Source of the DNA: Nitrospirota bacterium
Lineage (GTDB): Bacteria; Nitrospirota; Nitrospiria; SBBL01; JAADHI01
Direction: 5' to 3'
DNA length: 54,249 nt
Assembly (NCBI GenBank): GCA_029261135.1
Contig: JAJDBX010000050.1
Span: 1 to 54,249 of the forward strand
This document shows positions 1 to 8,240 of the stretch, piece after piece. The notes beneath the pieces are model-generated. The model saw only the letters and a list, made by a program, of their open reading frames with translations. It did no database searches and was not told where the DNA came from. Every line of letters starts with the position of its first letter. The stretch's first letter is position 1. Position numbers and translations under genes: made by a program.

Positions 1-32
1 GACCTCAATCTTTGAATACATTGAGGTCTTTT
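1..32 (+). terminator. Rho-independent terminator of a gene left of the window
   Basis: A perfect 9-bp stem (GACCTCAAT at 1-9 with ATTGAGGTC at 20-28) encloses a 10-nt loop and is followed at once by TTTTAT. This is the canonical form for termination of plus-strand transcription entering from the left. The AT-rich flank makes it weaker in the other direction. Confidence 0.7.
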
Positions 33-59
33 ATAACCAAAGACGAAAACACTCTGCGA

Positions 60-623
60 TCAATTATAAAGCACCCATGGTATTTGAGAAACAGAGTGTT
101 TTAGCTTAACATGGTGTCCGTGAAAACAGGGGAAGGTCAACCTTACTGAATCAGTACTAGAAAGAAGTTCTTCCTCGTTTAGTTTTATTTTGATTGAGTA
201 TTCATCAATGACCAACTGCAATGCCAAGATGTTCTCAACTGTAGGAAAACCTAGGTCTGTACTTCCGATTTCAGTGAAGTTATCGTGGCTATATTTAATA
301 AGTGCAATATTTTCTCTTTTTGCAATTATCCCGTGAAAACCACCATTTCTCCCGAAAATAAGATAGTTAAACGGCAACCCTCCCTTAGCTTCCCCTATTG
401 TGCACAATTGATCAATGAGCGGTTCCAACGCGTGATATGGCTTAGGAGTCTGACCACTTAAAAACACCATACTCTTAATCAATAACTCACTCGCCCGGTA
501 TGATTCAAAAACAACTATGTTCCAATGTTTAGATTCTAGTGCAAGAGGAATAATAGAACCCTTTACAAACACAGCGTCCCGTAAAAGATAGCTACCTCGA
601 TTATAGCGGTCATTATTTCTCAT
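60..623 (-). CDS. HEPN-domain-like hypothetical protein
   Basis: The product is 187 residues. Residues about 12-72 look like a HEPN helical bundle: a run of small and hydrophobic helix residues containing YRASELLIKSM, then a Gly-containing turn and the PYHALEPL segment, as in PF05168-type HEPN proteins. I recognise no known fold in the C-terminal 110 residues, which are beta-rich and end in an aromatic-rich tail. HEPN proteins are often toxin or defence ribonucleases, but no clear catalytic Rx4-6H pair is visible here, so a structural or ligand-binding role is equally possible. There is no nucleotidyltransferase partner next to it. The start has only a poor ribosome-binding site (AGGA about 15 nt upstream). 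The family call rests on pattern recognition only. Confidence 0.5.
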   Translation of the reverse strand: MRNNDRYNRGSYLLRDAVFVKGSIIPLALESKHWNIVVFESYRASELLIKSMVFLSGQTPKPYHALEPLIDQLCTIGEAKGGLPFNYLIFGRNGGFHGIIAKRENIALIKYSHDNFTEIGSTDLGFPTVENILALQLVIDEYSIKIKLNEEELLSSTDSVRLTFPCFHGHHVKLKHSVSQIPWVLYN

Positions 624-650
624 TAATATCGAGAGTGAATTCCTAACCAG

Positions 651-716
651 TTAGTATGTAGTTTTGTCGGATAATCCCAAGCGAAATATAGCAGTGCATC
701 CTTGATTGATTTTCAC
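651..716 (-). CDS. Possible 21-aa peptide upstream of the HEPN-like gene
   Basis: A GTG codon at 716 is preceded 4 nt upstream by a very strong Shine-Dalgarno sequence (GAGGAGGTT) and opens a 21-codon frame ending TAA at 651. The stop lies 28 nt before the HEPN-like ATG. It could be a leader peptide that couples translation to the downstream gene, or the truncated 5' end of a lost gene. The peptide itself has no recognisable features. The evidence is only the ribosome-binding site and position. Confidence 0.25.
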   Translation of the reverse strand: MKINQGCTAIFRLGLSDKTTY

Positions 717-997
717 GACAACCTCCTCTATCAAACACGGCCATATGAAATGCAGATAATATGAATAAAAGGTGATTAGCCGGAAAAGTTGGCTAACCCC
801 GTGATTCAAGTTGCATCAAAAATATCAAAATATCGCGATGTACTTCTCATCAATCCTGAGAGAGTGTTTGATTATAAAGTTGGTTTGTTTTTTGCCATCG
901 TAAGGCTTTCTCAAATAGAAATCAATGGAGTCGCCCCATCCAAGCAGGACCCCCACTTATCGACATGCAAGGTAGACTCAGCATGACCCTCTTGTTA

Positions 998-1028
998 TTG
1001 GGAGAAGGATCGAAAAGCGGTGTATAAT
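998..1028 (+). promoter_or_regulatory. Probable sigma-70 promoter of uvrC
   Basis: A perfect -10 box TATAAT lies at 1023-1028. The nearest -35-like hexamer is TTGGGA at 998-1003, giving a long 19-bp spacer. Transcription would start near 1035, about 50 nt before the uvrC ATG. The -10 is convincing and the -35 is weak. Confidence 0.4.
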
Positions 1029-1086
1029 GTCCTTTGAAAAAATGACGATTTTCTTAAATCAAAAGTGATGTGCAAAGAAAAACAAA

Positions 1087-2913
1087 ATGGATCTAAAAGA
1101 GAAACTAGAAACGCTTTCTAAATCGCCCGGTGTTTATCTCATGAAGGGGAAGCGGGGCGAGGTGCTCTATGTCGGCAAGGCCAAGGTGCTGGCGAACCGC
1201 GTGCGAAGTTACTTTCAAACGAGTCGGGATGTGACGCCGAGAGTCGCGGCGATGATTTCACGGATTGTTGATCTTGAAACCATCGTGACTGGCTCCGAAC
1301 TGGAAGCCCTGATTCTCGAAAACAACCTCATAAAACGCCATCGCCCGAAATACAATGTCACCTTACGGGATGATAAAAATTACCCTTTGCTGAGGCTGCC
1401 CATTCTGGAAGATTATCCCCGGCTCGAAAAAGTGCGCAAGATGAAACAAGACGGCGCACGTTACTTCGGGCCTTATGTGCCCGGCGGGGGATTAAGGGAA
1501 ATTGTCGGCTTGCTGCGACGGATTTTCCCGATCCCGAATTGTACGATCGAAATTGATGGCAAATTGGATCGACCCTGCATCGAGTATGAAATCAAACGTT
1601 GTCTCGCGCCCTGCACGGGAAATCAAAGCAAAGCCGAATACCACGAGATGATGGATCAAGTGATCCTGTTTTTGGAGGGGAAAGACAAGGTTCTGGTCAA
1701 AAATATGAAAAAACAAATGCAGCAGCGGGCCGAGGCGCTTGATTTTGAATCGGCGGCGCTTCTGCGGGATCAAATTAAAAAAGTAGAGCGTGCCTTGGAG
1801 CGGCAGCGCATCACCTCTTCAAAGCTGGAAGATCAAGATGTCATCGGGATTGCGCGTGACGAAAGCCTGGCCGAAATTCAGGTGATTTTTGTGCGCGGCG
1901 GAAAGGTCATCGGCAGGAAGGATTTCTTTTTTGAACAGGCTTCGGAGATTAGTGATACGGCACTTTGCACCGGATTTATTCAGCAGTTTTATCATAAAGA
2001 TGTGCTCGTCCCCCGGGAAATATTGATCCCTTTGGCACTTGAAGATGCCGCGTTATTGCAAGAATGGCTTTCAAATCGACGGGCCGGGGCGGTGCACTTG
2101 CTTTGTCCCCAACGCGGCAAGAAAAAAGACCTCCTGCGTTTGGCAAAAGAAAATGCAGCACACGGACTTTCGGGGCGAAAAAAAAGTCGTGAGGGTGGAG
2201 AGGCAGAATTGCTGATGCTGCAGGAGATGTTACAACTGAGTCAGTTGCCATTTCGGATTGAGGGCTACGATATCTCTAATATTATGGGCACGAGCGCCGT
2301 AGGTTCGATGGTGGTTTTTGAAAATGGTGTGGCAAAAAAATCGGACTATCGCCATTTTAAAATTAAAACGATTGAAGGGGCAAACGATTTCGGGATGATG
2401 GCAGAAGTCTTGACGCGCCGTTTCAGAAAAAAAGAGGGAAGCCAAGCCTCAAGGGAGGCAAGGGTGCCGGATCTGATTTTAATCGACGGCGGCTTAGGGC
2501 AGCTTTCTTCGGTGCAGCCTGTTTTGGAAGAAGCAGGCTTGTCTTCGTTTGATTTAATCGGACTGGCCAAAGAGCGGGGAGAACGTGATGAGCGGGTATT
2601 TTTTCCAAACGAGCCGGAACCCTTTGAACTGCCCATCGCCTCAGCAGTGCGGCATCTGCTCATGCGCGTTCGGGATGAGGCTCATCGTTTTGCAGTATCT
2701 TATCATCGCAAAGTCCGGAGCAAAGCCATGCTTGAGACACCGCTTCAAAAGGTGGAAGGCCTTGGGCCAGTGAGACGCCGGGCGCTCTTAAAATATTTTG
2801 GGAGTCTGAATAAAATTCGTGAAGCGACGCTGGAAGATTTGGAAGCAACGCCTTCTATGAATACCAAAACGGCAAAAGCGGTCTTTGATGCTTTACGGGA
2901 AAAGTCACACTAA
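1087..2913 (+). CDS. uvrC: Excinuclease ABC subunit C
   Basis: UvrC makes the two incisions flanking a bulky DNA lesion once UvrB is loaded in nucleotide excision repair (cytoplasmic). The 608-residue length is normal. Domains in order: an N-terminal GIY-YIG nuclease (GVY at 15-17, YVG at 28-30) for the 3' cut; four cysteines C152, C164, C172 and C176 spaced as in the iron-sulfur ligands reported for E. coli UvrC; a UvrB-binding UVR helix pair around 200-235; an RNase H-like nuclease for the 5' cut with acidic residues in YDISN and LILIDGG; and a C-terminal helix-hairpin-helix DNA-binding pair. It is monocistronic and converges on gpmI with a gap of only 19 nt and no clear terminator. Confidence 0.98.
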   Translation: MDLKEKLETLSKSPGVYLMKGKRGEVLYVGKAKVLANRVRSYFQTSRDVTPRVAAMISRIVDLETIVTGSELEALILENNLIKRHRPKYNVTLRDDKNYPLLRLPILEDYPRLEKVRKMKQDGARYFGPYVPGGGLREIVGLLRRIFPIPNCTIEIDGKLDRPCIEYEIKRCLAPCTGNQSKAEYHEMMDQVILFLEGKDKVLVKNMKKQMQQRAEALDFESAALLRDQIKKVERALERQRITSSKLEDQDVIGIARDESLAEIQVIFVRGGKVIGRKDFFFEQASEISDTALCTGFIQQFYHKDVLVPREILIPLALEDAALLQEWLSNRRAGAVHLLCPQRGKKKDLLRLAKENAAHGLSGRKKSREGGEAELLMLQEMLQLSQLPFRIEGYDISNIMGTSAVGSMVVFENGVAKKSDYRHFKIKTIEGANDFGMMAEVLTRRFRKKEGSQASREARVPDLILIDGGLGQLSSVQPVLEEAGLSSFDLIGLAKERGERDERVFFPNEPEPFELPIASAVRHLLMRVRDEAHRFAVSYHRKVRSKAMLETPLQKVEGLGPVRRRALLKYFGSLNKIREATLEDLEATPSMNTKTAKAVFDALREKSH

Positions 2914-2932
2914 AAAGTCAGGGTTTTCATCA

Positions 2933-4489
2933 TCACGGAATGATGAGCGAGTCGTGATCCATTTGTAGGGGTTTTGGAATCTGCATGAGATCTAAAATCG
3001 TCGGAGCGATGTTGGCATGGATCCCTGAACGGAGTTTTAGTTTTTCTTCTGATACCAGAATAAAAGGAACGGGGTAGGTGGTGTGTGCCGTATGGGGTTC
3101 TCCGGTATCATAGTCTGTCATTTGTTCTAAATTACCGTGGTCTGAGGTAATCAACATCACGCCGCCTGAAGCGAGGGTGACTCTTGAAATCGCTTCTAGA
3201 GATTGGTCAATCACAGAAACGGCCTGAATGGCCGCATCTAAAATGCCGGAATGACCTACCATGTCGGGATTTGCAAAGTTGATGCAGATAAAATCATAGG
3301 TCTTGCCCAATATTTGGGAGACCACTCTTTCAGTCAGCTCGAAGGCGCTCATTTCAGGTTTTTGATCATAAGTGGTGACATCTTTAGGGGAAGGAATCAA
3401 AATCCGGTCTTCTCCTTCAAAGGGTGTCTCGCGCCCGCCGTTAAAAAAATAAGTGACGTGGGCGTATTTTTCCGTTTCGGCAATACGAAGTTGTTTTAAA
3501 CCCAATCGGCTTAAGATCTCCCCGAGTATCCCTTCAAGTTTTACGGGTGCATACGCGACAGGAAAATCAAAATCGGCACTATAGGAGGTGAGTGATGTAA
3601 AGGCGGAAAGGTGGATAAGGCGATCTCGCTGAAAGCTTTTGAAGATTTTTTCTGTGAAAGCGCGTGAGAGTTGACGTGCACGGTCTGCCCTGAAATTGAT
3701 GAAAAGGATACTGTCTCCATCCTCTACTCGGCCAAGCGGATCGCCGTCTTTACAGATCACCATCGGCGGAATAAACTCATCGGTGACCTTTGCCTTGTAT
3801 TGGTTTTGAATGCCTTCAAGTGCGGATGTGATCTGCTGCCCTTCTCCTGAGACCATTGCACGGTAAGCCGGTTCGGTGCGCTCCCAGCGTTGGTCGCGAT
3901 CCATCGCATAAAATCGTCCGGTAACAGTCGCGATTTTCCAATCTGCACCCTCAGGGGCAGACCCAATTAACATCTTTTCGAGGCGTTCAATATACTTTAG
4001 TGCACTTTGAGGTGGAACATCTCGACCATCCAAAAAGGGATGGATGCGAAGGCTCTGTACCATTTGTTGATTGGCCATTTCTAAAAGTGCAGCAAGATGA
4101 TCAATATGGCTGTGTACCCCACCATCAGAAAGTAGCCCCATCAAATGTAGTGTTTTATTTTGTAATTTTGCTATCTTGATTGATGAAAGTAGAACGCTGT
4201 TGTCAAAAAAATTCCCGTTTGAAATATCCCGCCCGATGCGTGTTAATTCTTGATGAACGATACGTCCTGCGCCGATATTGAGATGTCCGACTTCTGAGTT
4301 TCCCATTTGTCCATCGGGTAAACCCACAGCGTGACCTGAAGCTTCAATCGTCGTATGTGCGTAGTTATCTAGTAAAGATTGATAAAAAGGAGGCGCTGCC
4401 ACAGCAACGGCGTTGGCCTCGGAACGGGGATTGATGCCCCAACCATCTAAAATGACAAGGACAACAGGCTTCGGTCGTGGTAAAGACAT
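2933..4489 (-). CDS. gpmI: 2,3-bisphosphoglycerate-independent phosphoglycerate mutase
   Basis: This enzyme interconverts 3- and 2-phosphoglycerate in glycolysis and gluconeogenesis through a phosphoserine intermediate and two Mn ions. The 518-residue protein has the alkaline-phosphatase-superfamily metal site: Asp15 in LDGWG, the nucleophile Ser65 in QMGNSEVGH, the NPDMVGHSG segment, and SDHGNLEQM near the C-terminus. The substrate-binding insert spans roughly residues 80-310. It is the last gene of the long minus-strand housekeeping run. Its ATG shares one base with the stop of the upstream lapAB gene (TAATG), so translation is probably coupled. No cofactor-dependent mutase is seen in the window. 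Confidence 0.97.
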   Translation of the reverse strand: MSLPRPKPVVLVILDGWGINPRSEANAVAVAAPPFYQSLLDNYAHTTIEASGHAVGLPDGQMGNSEVGHLNIGAGRIVHQELTRIGRDISNGNFFDNSVLLSSIKIAKLQNKTLHLMGLLSDGGVHSHIDHLAALLEMANQQMVQSLRIHPFLDGRDVPPQSALKYIERLEKMLIGSAPEGADWKIATVTGRFYAMDRDQRWERTEPAYRAMVSGEGQQITSALEGIQNQYKAKVTDEFIPPMVICKDGDPLGRVEDGDSILFINFRADRARQLSRAFTEKIFKSFQRDRLIHLSAFTSLTSYSADFDFPVAYAPVKLEGILGEILSRLGLKQLRIAETEKYAHVTYFFNGGRETPFEGEDRILIPSPKDVTTYDQKPEMSAFELTERVVSQILGKTYDFICINFANPDMVGHSGILDAAIQAVSVIDQSLEAISRVTLASGGVMLITSDHGNLEQMTDYDTGEPHTAHTTYPVPFILVSEEKLKLRSGIHANIAPTILDLMQIPKPLQMDHDSLIIP

Positions 4490-5856
4490 TAGACTTTTTC
4501 TTTGACCGGAGTGGTGGCATAAGGGGATTCAACCAAGGCGCGCCGACCGGTTTTGTCTACCATAATGGGGGTGGCCACGTAACTGGCCCATCGCCCACAT
4601 TGGCCACAGCGACCCGCCCACTCATCCGTATGAAAACTACATTTTACACAATAGAAGGGGATTAAAACTTGATTTTTAAGTTTTAATGCTTTTTTAAATG
4701 CCTCAATGGCATAAAGAAGGTCACCTCGCCTCACGTGAATATTACCCAGAATTTTATAGAGATCGGGGAAGGACTCTACAAGTGATTCAAGATCGCTAAG
4801 GGTGTCGAAGGCATCATCGATCATCTCTAACCGATAATACAGTTTTCCGAGATAAAACTTGATCACGATGTTTTCACGATCGCGTTCAATCGTGCTGTGA
4901 TAAAGCTTCAGAATGCGTTCGGGGTCTCCTATTTCGATAAAGAAATCTTCGAGGCGCAGTAGTAAAATTAAATCGTTTGTCATTTCGAATGATTTTTCTA
5001 ATAAAGCCGCCGCAACCTTGGTTTTTCCTTCGGAGAAGTAGGAATCTCCCAAACCGATGTGGGCGGGTAGAAACGTTCTTTCTTGTTTGATTGCGGATTT
5101 AAAGTGTCGTCTAGCCGCAGATCCATCTCCTTTTTGGAGGAGGTGTTTTCCGAGTTCGTACTTGATCCCCAGCAAGCAGAATTCCGCTTTCTTTTTTTCT
5201 TCTTCTGAAAGATGAAGCTTGAGCACTTTTTCCTGAAGGGTATGGGCGGCATCCCACAGCTGGAGCTGCATACTTAAATCCCGAAGACGGGTCAAAGCCG
5301 TTAAATTTGTTCCATCCAACTCGAGCACTTCTTTTAAAAACTGCATGGCCTCTTCAAATCGTTCCGCATCCTCCAGATCATGAGAGAGTGCAAGCAGGAC
5401 TTCGATGTTCTGGTCATCATGGCTTCGAGCTTTTCGATGGAGCCGGATGGCCTCGTTGAAATTATTTTCGATACGATAGATTTTACCTAAACGGAGCAGG
5501 GCATTATAGTGATCTGGATTCAATGCCAAGATTTTTTTAAATAAGGAGGTGGCATCGCGATAACGTTTTGCAAGATAGGCATTGACCGCGTCGGTGTAAT
5601 AGGTCTCGACTTGGACATTTCGCTTTTTTTTACGGGTTTCCTTCCAGTTTGTAAAGAGCCCCTTAATTTCTCGGATACCAAAAGAGGTGATGACCAATAC
5701 CCCGCCGAGGGTGGTCGAATAAAGGATCAGGGCCGTAATGGAAAGTTCGACGGCCTTGTCTTTGGAGAGATAAAAAAGAACACTTCCCGTATTTAATGTT
5801 GAGAAATACCCTGCAACGGCCATTAAGGCAAAAAAGAGGAAGATAAAGAGAGACAT
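4489..5856 (-). CDS. lapB: LapA-LapB-type fusion: membrane anchor, TPR array and zinc ribbon
   Basis: In E. coli, LapB (YciM) is a membrane-anchored TPR protein with a rubredoxin-like zinc ribbon. It controls LPS synthesis by promoting LpxC degradation with FtsH, and its neighbour LapA is a small two-helix membrane protein. Here one 455-residue chain appears to hold both. Residues about 2-22 and 38-60 are two transmembrane helices with a LapA-like (DUF1049-like) spacing and a basic stretch (RKKKR) after the second. At least seven TPR-like helix pairs follow from about 85 to 400. C403, C406, C417 and C420 form a CxxC-x10-CxxC zinc ribbon as in LapB. The gene lies 3 nt after rsfS and overlaps gpmI by one base. 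An LpxC-regulating role is inferred from architecture only. Confidence 0.8.
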   Translation of the reverse strand: MSLFIFLFFALMAVAGYFSTLNTGSVLFYLSKDKAVELSITALILYSTTLGGVLVITSFGIREIKGLFTNWKETRKKKRNVQVETYYTDAVNAYLAKRYRDATSLFKKILALNPDHYNALLRLGKIYRIENNFNEAIRLHRKARSHDDQNIEVLLALSHDLEDAERFEEAMQFLKEVLELDGTNLTALTRLRDLSMQLQLWDAAHTLQEKVLKLHLSEEEKKKAEFCLLGIKYELGKHLLQKGDGSAARRHFKSAIKQERTFLPAHIGLGDSYFSEGKTKVAAALLEKSFEMTNDLILLLRLEDFFIEIGDPERILKLYHSTIERDRENIVIKFYLGKLYYRLEMIDDAFDTLSDLESLVESFPDLYKILGNIHVRRGDLLYAIEAFKKALKLKNQVLIPFYCVKCSFHTDEWAGRCGQCGRWASYVATPIMVDKTGRRALVESPYATTPVKEKV

Positions 5857-5859
5857 CTT

Positions 5860-6285
5860 TTAGTTGTTTTCTCCTTCTGCGGCATCAAGATCGTTTCCCT
5901 TATCAGAAAGGGCAATTTGAGGTGCGTCTCCCCAAAGACGATCAAGTCCATAGAATGCTCGGGATTCTCGATGGAAAATATGGAGAATGATGTCGCCATA
6001 ATCCATTAGAAGCCAGACACCTGAATTTTGCCCCTCGACGCCAAGGGGCATCACACCCTGTTTAGAAAGCGCCGCATCAACTGCGTTGGAAACAGCGCGC
6101 ATCTGGGGAGTGCTATCGACGGAACATATGACAAAAAAATCGGAAAGAGAGCTGAGTTCAGTTACTTCAAAGATGACAATTTCTTCCGCATGTTTTGACT
6201 GAGCAATCTCCGCGATGAGAAGCGCTCTTTGCTTTGTGTCTCCTTCATGCCTTTGTGCTGAACGCTCGTTGAAATCCTTAGAAAT
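5860..6285 (-). CDS. rsfS: Ribosomal silencing factor RsfS (start at rare ATT codon)
   Basis: RsfS binds ribosomal protein L14 and blocks subunit joining when nutrients are short. The conserved core is complete, including the LSSLSDFFVICS and MDYGDIILHIFH segments. The only in-frame ATG (6102) would delete the first half of the domain. Upstream the frame is open to a stop at 6316-6318 and holds no ATG, GTG or TTG. The best start is ATT at 6283-6285, preceded 4 nt upstream by AAGGGGAG and overlapping the nadD stop by 8 nt, which gives 141 residues. ATT starts are known for E. coli infC and pcnB. The alternative is a one-base frameshift that disconnects an ATG at 6246-6248. The nadD-rsfS order is classic. 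Confidence 0.85.
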   Translation of the reverse strand: MSKDFNERSAQRHEGDTKQRALLIAEIAQSKHAEEIVIFEVTELSSLSDFFVICSVDSTPQMRAVSNAVDAALSKQGVMPLGVEGQNSGVWLLMDYGDIILHIFHRESRAFYGLDRLWGDAPQIALSDKGNDLDAAEGENN

Positions 6286-6961
6286 GCGACTCCCCTTTAT
6301 ACAATTCGTGTTTAATTATATAGGACTCCACGGACTCAGGCAAGAAATTTTTAGCCGATTTTCCTTCTGAAATACGGGCTCTGATCTTACTGGCAGAGAT
6401 ACTAGAATGTGGAATATTCAGAAAATGCAGGGCCGTACTGGAGCATATTGAGACATCATAGCTCTGGATTTCTCCGGCATCTAATTGTCGTAAAGAAGAT
6501 GGATCGGCAAGAGAAAGCGGATCAAATAAGGGCAATGATGAAAAAGGGGAAAGAGGGCGAGAGATAATGGCAAAATCGCAAAGACACACAATTTTTTGAG
6601 GGTCTTTCCAAGTGGCTATTTGCGAAAATGCATCCATGCCCACAATAAAAAAAAGGCGGTCATCGGGGTGGTTTCCTTTTAATTTCTTTATGGTCTCAAT
6701 CGTATACGATGCTCCCGATCGTTTTATCTCAATATCGCAGGGCATAAACTGAGGCATTTCTGAAAGTGCAAGTTCGACCATTCTCAGGCGATCTAAGGCA
6801 GGTAGGATCCCTAAGAGGTCTTTATGAGGCGGAATGCCCGTGGGGATAAAAAGGACTTGATCTAGTTCAAGTCCTTTAGAAACTTCCGTGGCGATGTGGA
6901 GATGACCCTTGTGAATCGGATTAAAAGTGCCGCCCAAAAGGCCAATGCGTTTCGCCTTCAT
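6278..6961 (-). CDS. nadD: Nicotinate-nucleotide adenylyltransferase
   Basis: NadD transfers AMP from ATP to nicotinate mononucleotide, making deamido-NAD in NAD synthesis (cytoplasm). The 227-residue protein starts at the ATG ending at 6961, which places the nucleotidyltransferase motif GGTFNPIHKGH at residues 10-20. The H17-x-x-H20 pair is the (H/T)xGH signature, and an ISxSKIR-type motif follows near the C-terminus. A longer frame runs upstream but lies inside proA and is not conserved sequence. The ATG is 10 nt after the proA stop with only a weak Shine-Dalgarno, suggesting coupling. It overlaps rsfS by 8 nt. Confidence 0.96.
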   Translation of the reverse strand: MKAKRIGLLGGTFNPIHKGHLHIATEVSKGLELDQVLFIPTGIPPHKDLLGILPALDRLRMVELALSEMPQFMPCDIEIKRSGASYTIETIKKLKGNHPDDRLFFIVGMDAFSQIATWKDPQKIVCLCDFAIISRPLSPFSSLPLFDPLSLADPSSLRQLDAGEIQSYDVSICSSTALHFLNIPHSSISASKIRARISEGKSAKNFLPESVESYIIKHELYKGESHF

Positions 6962-6971
6962 ATAGGGGTTG

Positions 6972-8240
6972 TCAATTCCGAATCTGACCATCCCCGAGGA
7001 TGATAAATTTTTTACAGGTGAGTGCGGTGAGGCCCATCGGCCCACGGGCATGGATGCGACTGGTTGAAATGCCCATCTCCGCCCCAAGCCCGAGTTCAAA
7101 GCCATCGCTGAAACGGGTCGAGCTATTAATAAATACTGCAGCAGCATCTACCTCATTTAAAAACCGGGTGACATGTGAATGATCATTTGTGATGATGGCT
7201 TCTGAATGTCCTGATCCATATCGGGTGATATGTGTGATGGCTTCATCTAGAGAAGGAAGTACTTTGACTGCCAAGGTTAGATCAAGATACTCGGTCTTCC
7301 AATCGTCCTCTGTCGCGGGTGAAATGGCGTCCATGTTTCCCTGAAGGATGGCCATTGTTTTTTCACAGGCACGAATTTCGCCACCCGCATCCTGAAGCCG
7401 TTTCGCAAAGCGCGGTAAGAAAACGGAGGCAATCTCTTTGTGAACCAAGAGGGTTTCCATGGCATTGCAGGTGGAAGGGCGTTGCACCTTCGCATTGACA
7501 CAAATGGCTTCGGCCATTTCGATATCGGCGGAAGCATCCACAAAGGTATGGCAAATCCCTTTGTCATGTTTCATGACGGGGATTCTTGAGTGTTCCACCA
7601 CAGTTCGGATTAAGCCTTCTCCACCGCGAGGGATAATTAAATCAATTGAATCTTCCATTTTAAGGAGTTCGTAAATGGCTTGGCGATCTGTTGTTTTAAT
7701 CAGGTTAACCACACAAGGCGGTAAGCCCGCCGCATCTCCTGCTTGATTCAAAATCTCAGCAATGGCCGTATTGGAATGGATGGCCTCTGAGCCCCCACGC
7801 AAAACCACGCCATTCCCTGATTTGATACAGAGCCCTGCGACATCTGCCGTAACATTCGGACGCGATTCATAAATAATGCCAATGACCCCAATCGGCCCTC
7901 TCATTTGTCCCACCTGTAATCCATTGGGTAAACGTTTTATGCCGAGGATTTCTCCCACTGGATCGGGCAAAGCGGCCACTTGTCGTAAGCCGTCGGCCAT
8001 TGCGGCAATTCTTTTGGGCGTTAATGTAAGGCGCTCCAAAAGCGGGCCGGAAAGCCCTTTCTTTTTTCCACCTTCCAAATCTTTCGCATTCTCAAGGCTT
8101 AGAAATTCAGACTGGGCTTCGAGCTGGTCTGCCATTGCCAGAAGGGCGCGATTTTTAATTTCGGTCGAACATTTTGCCAGGATGCGGGAGGCTATTTTTG
8201 TTTCCGCCGCTTCTTTTTTAATGTCGTCAAACAGTGCCAT
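6972..8240 (-). CDS. proA: Gamma-glutamyl phosphate reductase
   Basis: ProA reduces gamma-glutamyl phosphate to glutamate-5-semialdehyde with NADPH, the second step of proline synthesis. The 422-residue protein has the aldehyde-dehydrogenase fold. The catalytic cysteine is C258 in the QRPSTCNAMETLLVH segment, and the nucleotide-binding region around SGNGVVLRGGSEA lies at 141-153. It overlaps the upstream proB by 14 nt, matching the proBA operon seen widely. The unstable acyl phosphate is known to be channelled between the two enzymes. Confidence 0.98.
   Translation of the reverse strand: MALFDDIKKEAAETKIASRILAKCSTEIKNRALLAMADQLEAQSEFLSLENAKDLEGGKKKGLSGPLLERLTLTPKRIAAMADGLRQVAALPDPVGEILGIKRLPNGLQVGQMRGPIGVIGIIYESRPNVTADVAGLCIKSGNGVVLRGGSEAIHSNTAIAEILNQAGDAAGLPPCVVNLIKTTDRQAIYELLKMEDSIDLIIPRGGEGLIRTVVEHSRIPVMKHDKGICHTFVDASADIEMAEAICVNAKVQRPSTCNAMETLLVHKEIASVFLPRFAKRLQDAGGEIRACEKTMAILQGNMDAISPATEDDWKTEYLDLTLAVKVLPSLDEAITHITRYGSGHSEAIITNDHSHVTRFLNEVDAAAVFINSSTRFSDGFELGLGAEMGISTSRIHARGPMGLTALTCKKFIILGDGQIRN

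Larger units (their letters stand above)
624..1086. other. Mostly non-coding interval between HEPN-like gene and uvrC
   Basis: No convincing plus-strand gene is visible. A 65-codon frame (789-986) would need a TTG start inside a hairpin (TTAGCC 776-781 with GGCTAA 791-796), has no ribosome-binding site and resembles no family. The hairpin has no U-tract. The only other signals are the strong Shine-Dalgarno/GTG on the minus strand near 716 and the uvrC promoter-like boxes near 1000-1028. Confidence 0.5.

Noticed and set aside
789-986. 65-codon frame upstream of uvrC
   Set aside because: It needs a TTG inside a hairpin, has no ribosome-binding site and its sequence resembles no family.
2927-2946. 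Short inverted repeat TCATCA/TGATGA between uvrC and gpmI as a terminator
   Set aside because: The stem is six AT-rich pairs with mismatches, lies partly within the gpmI coding end and has no U-tract.
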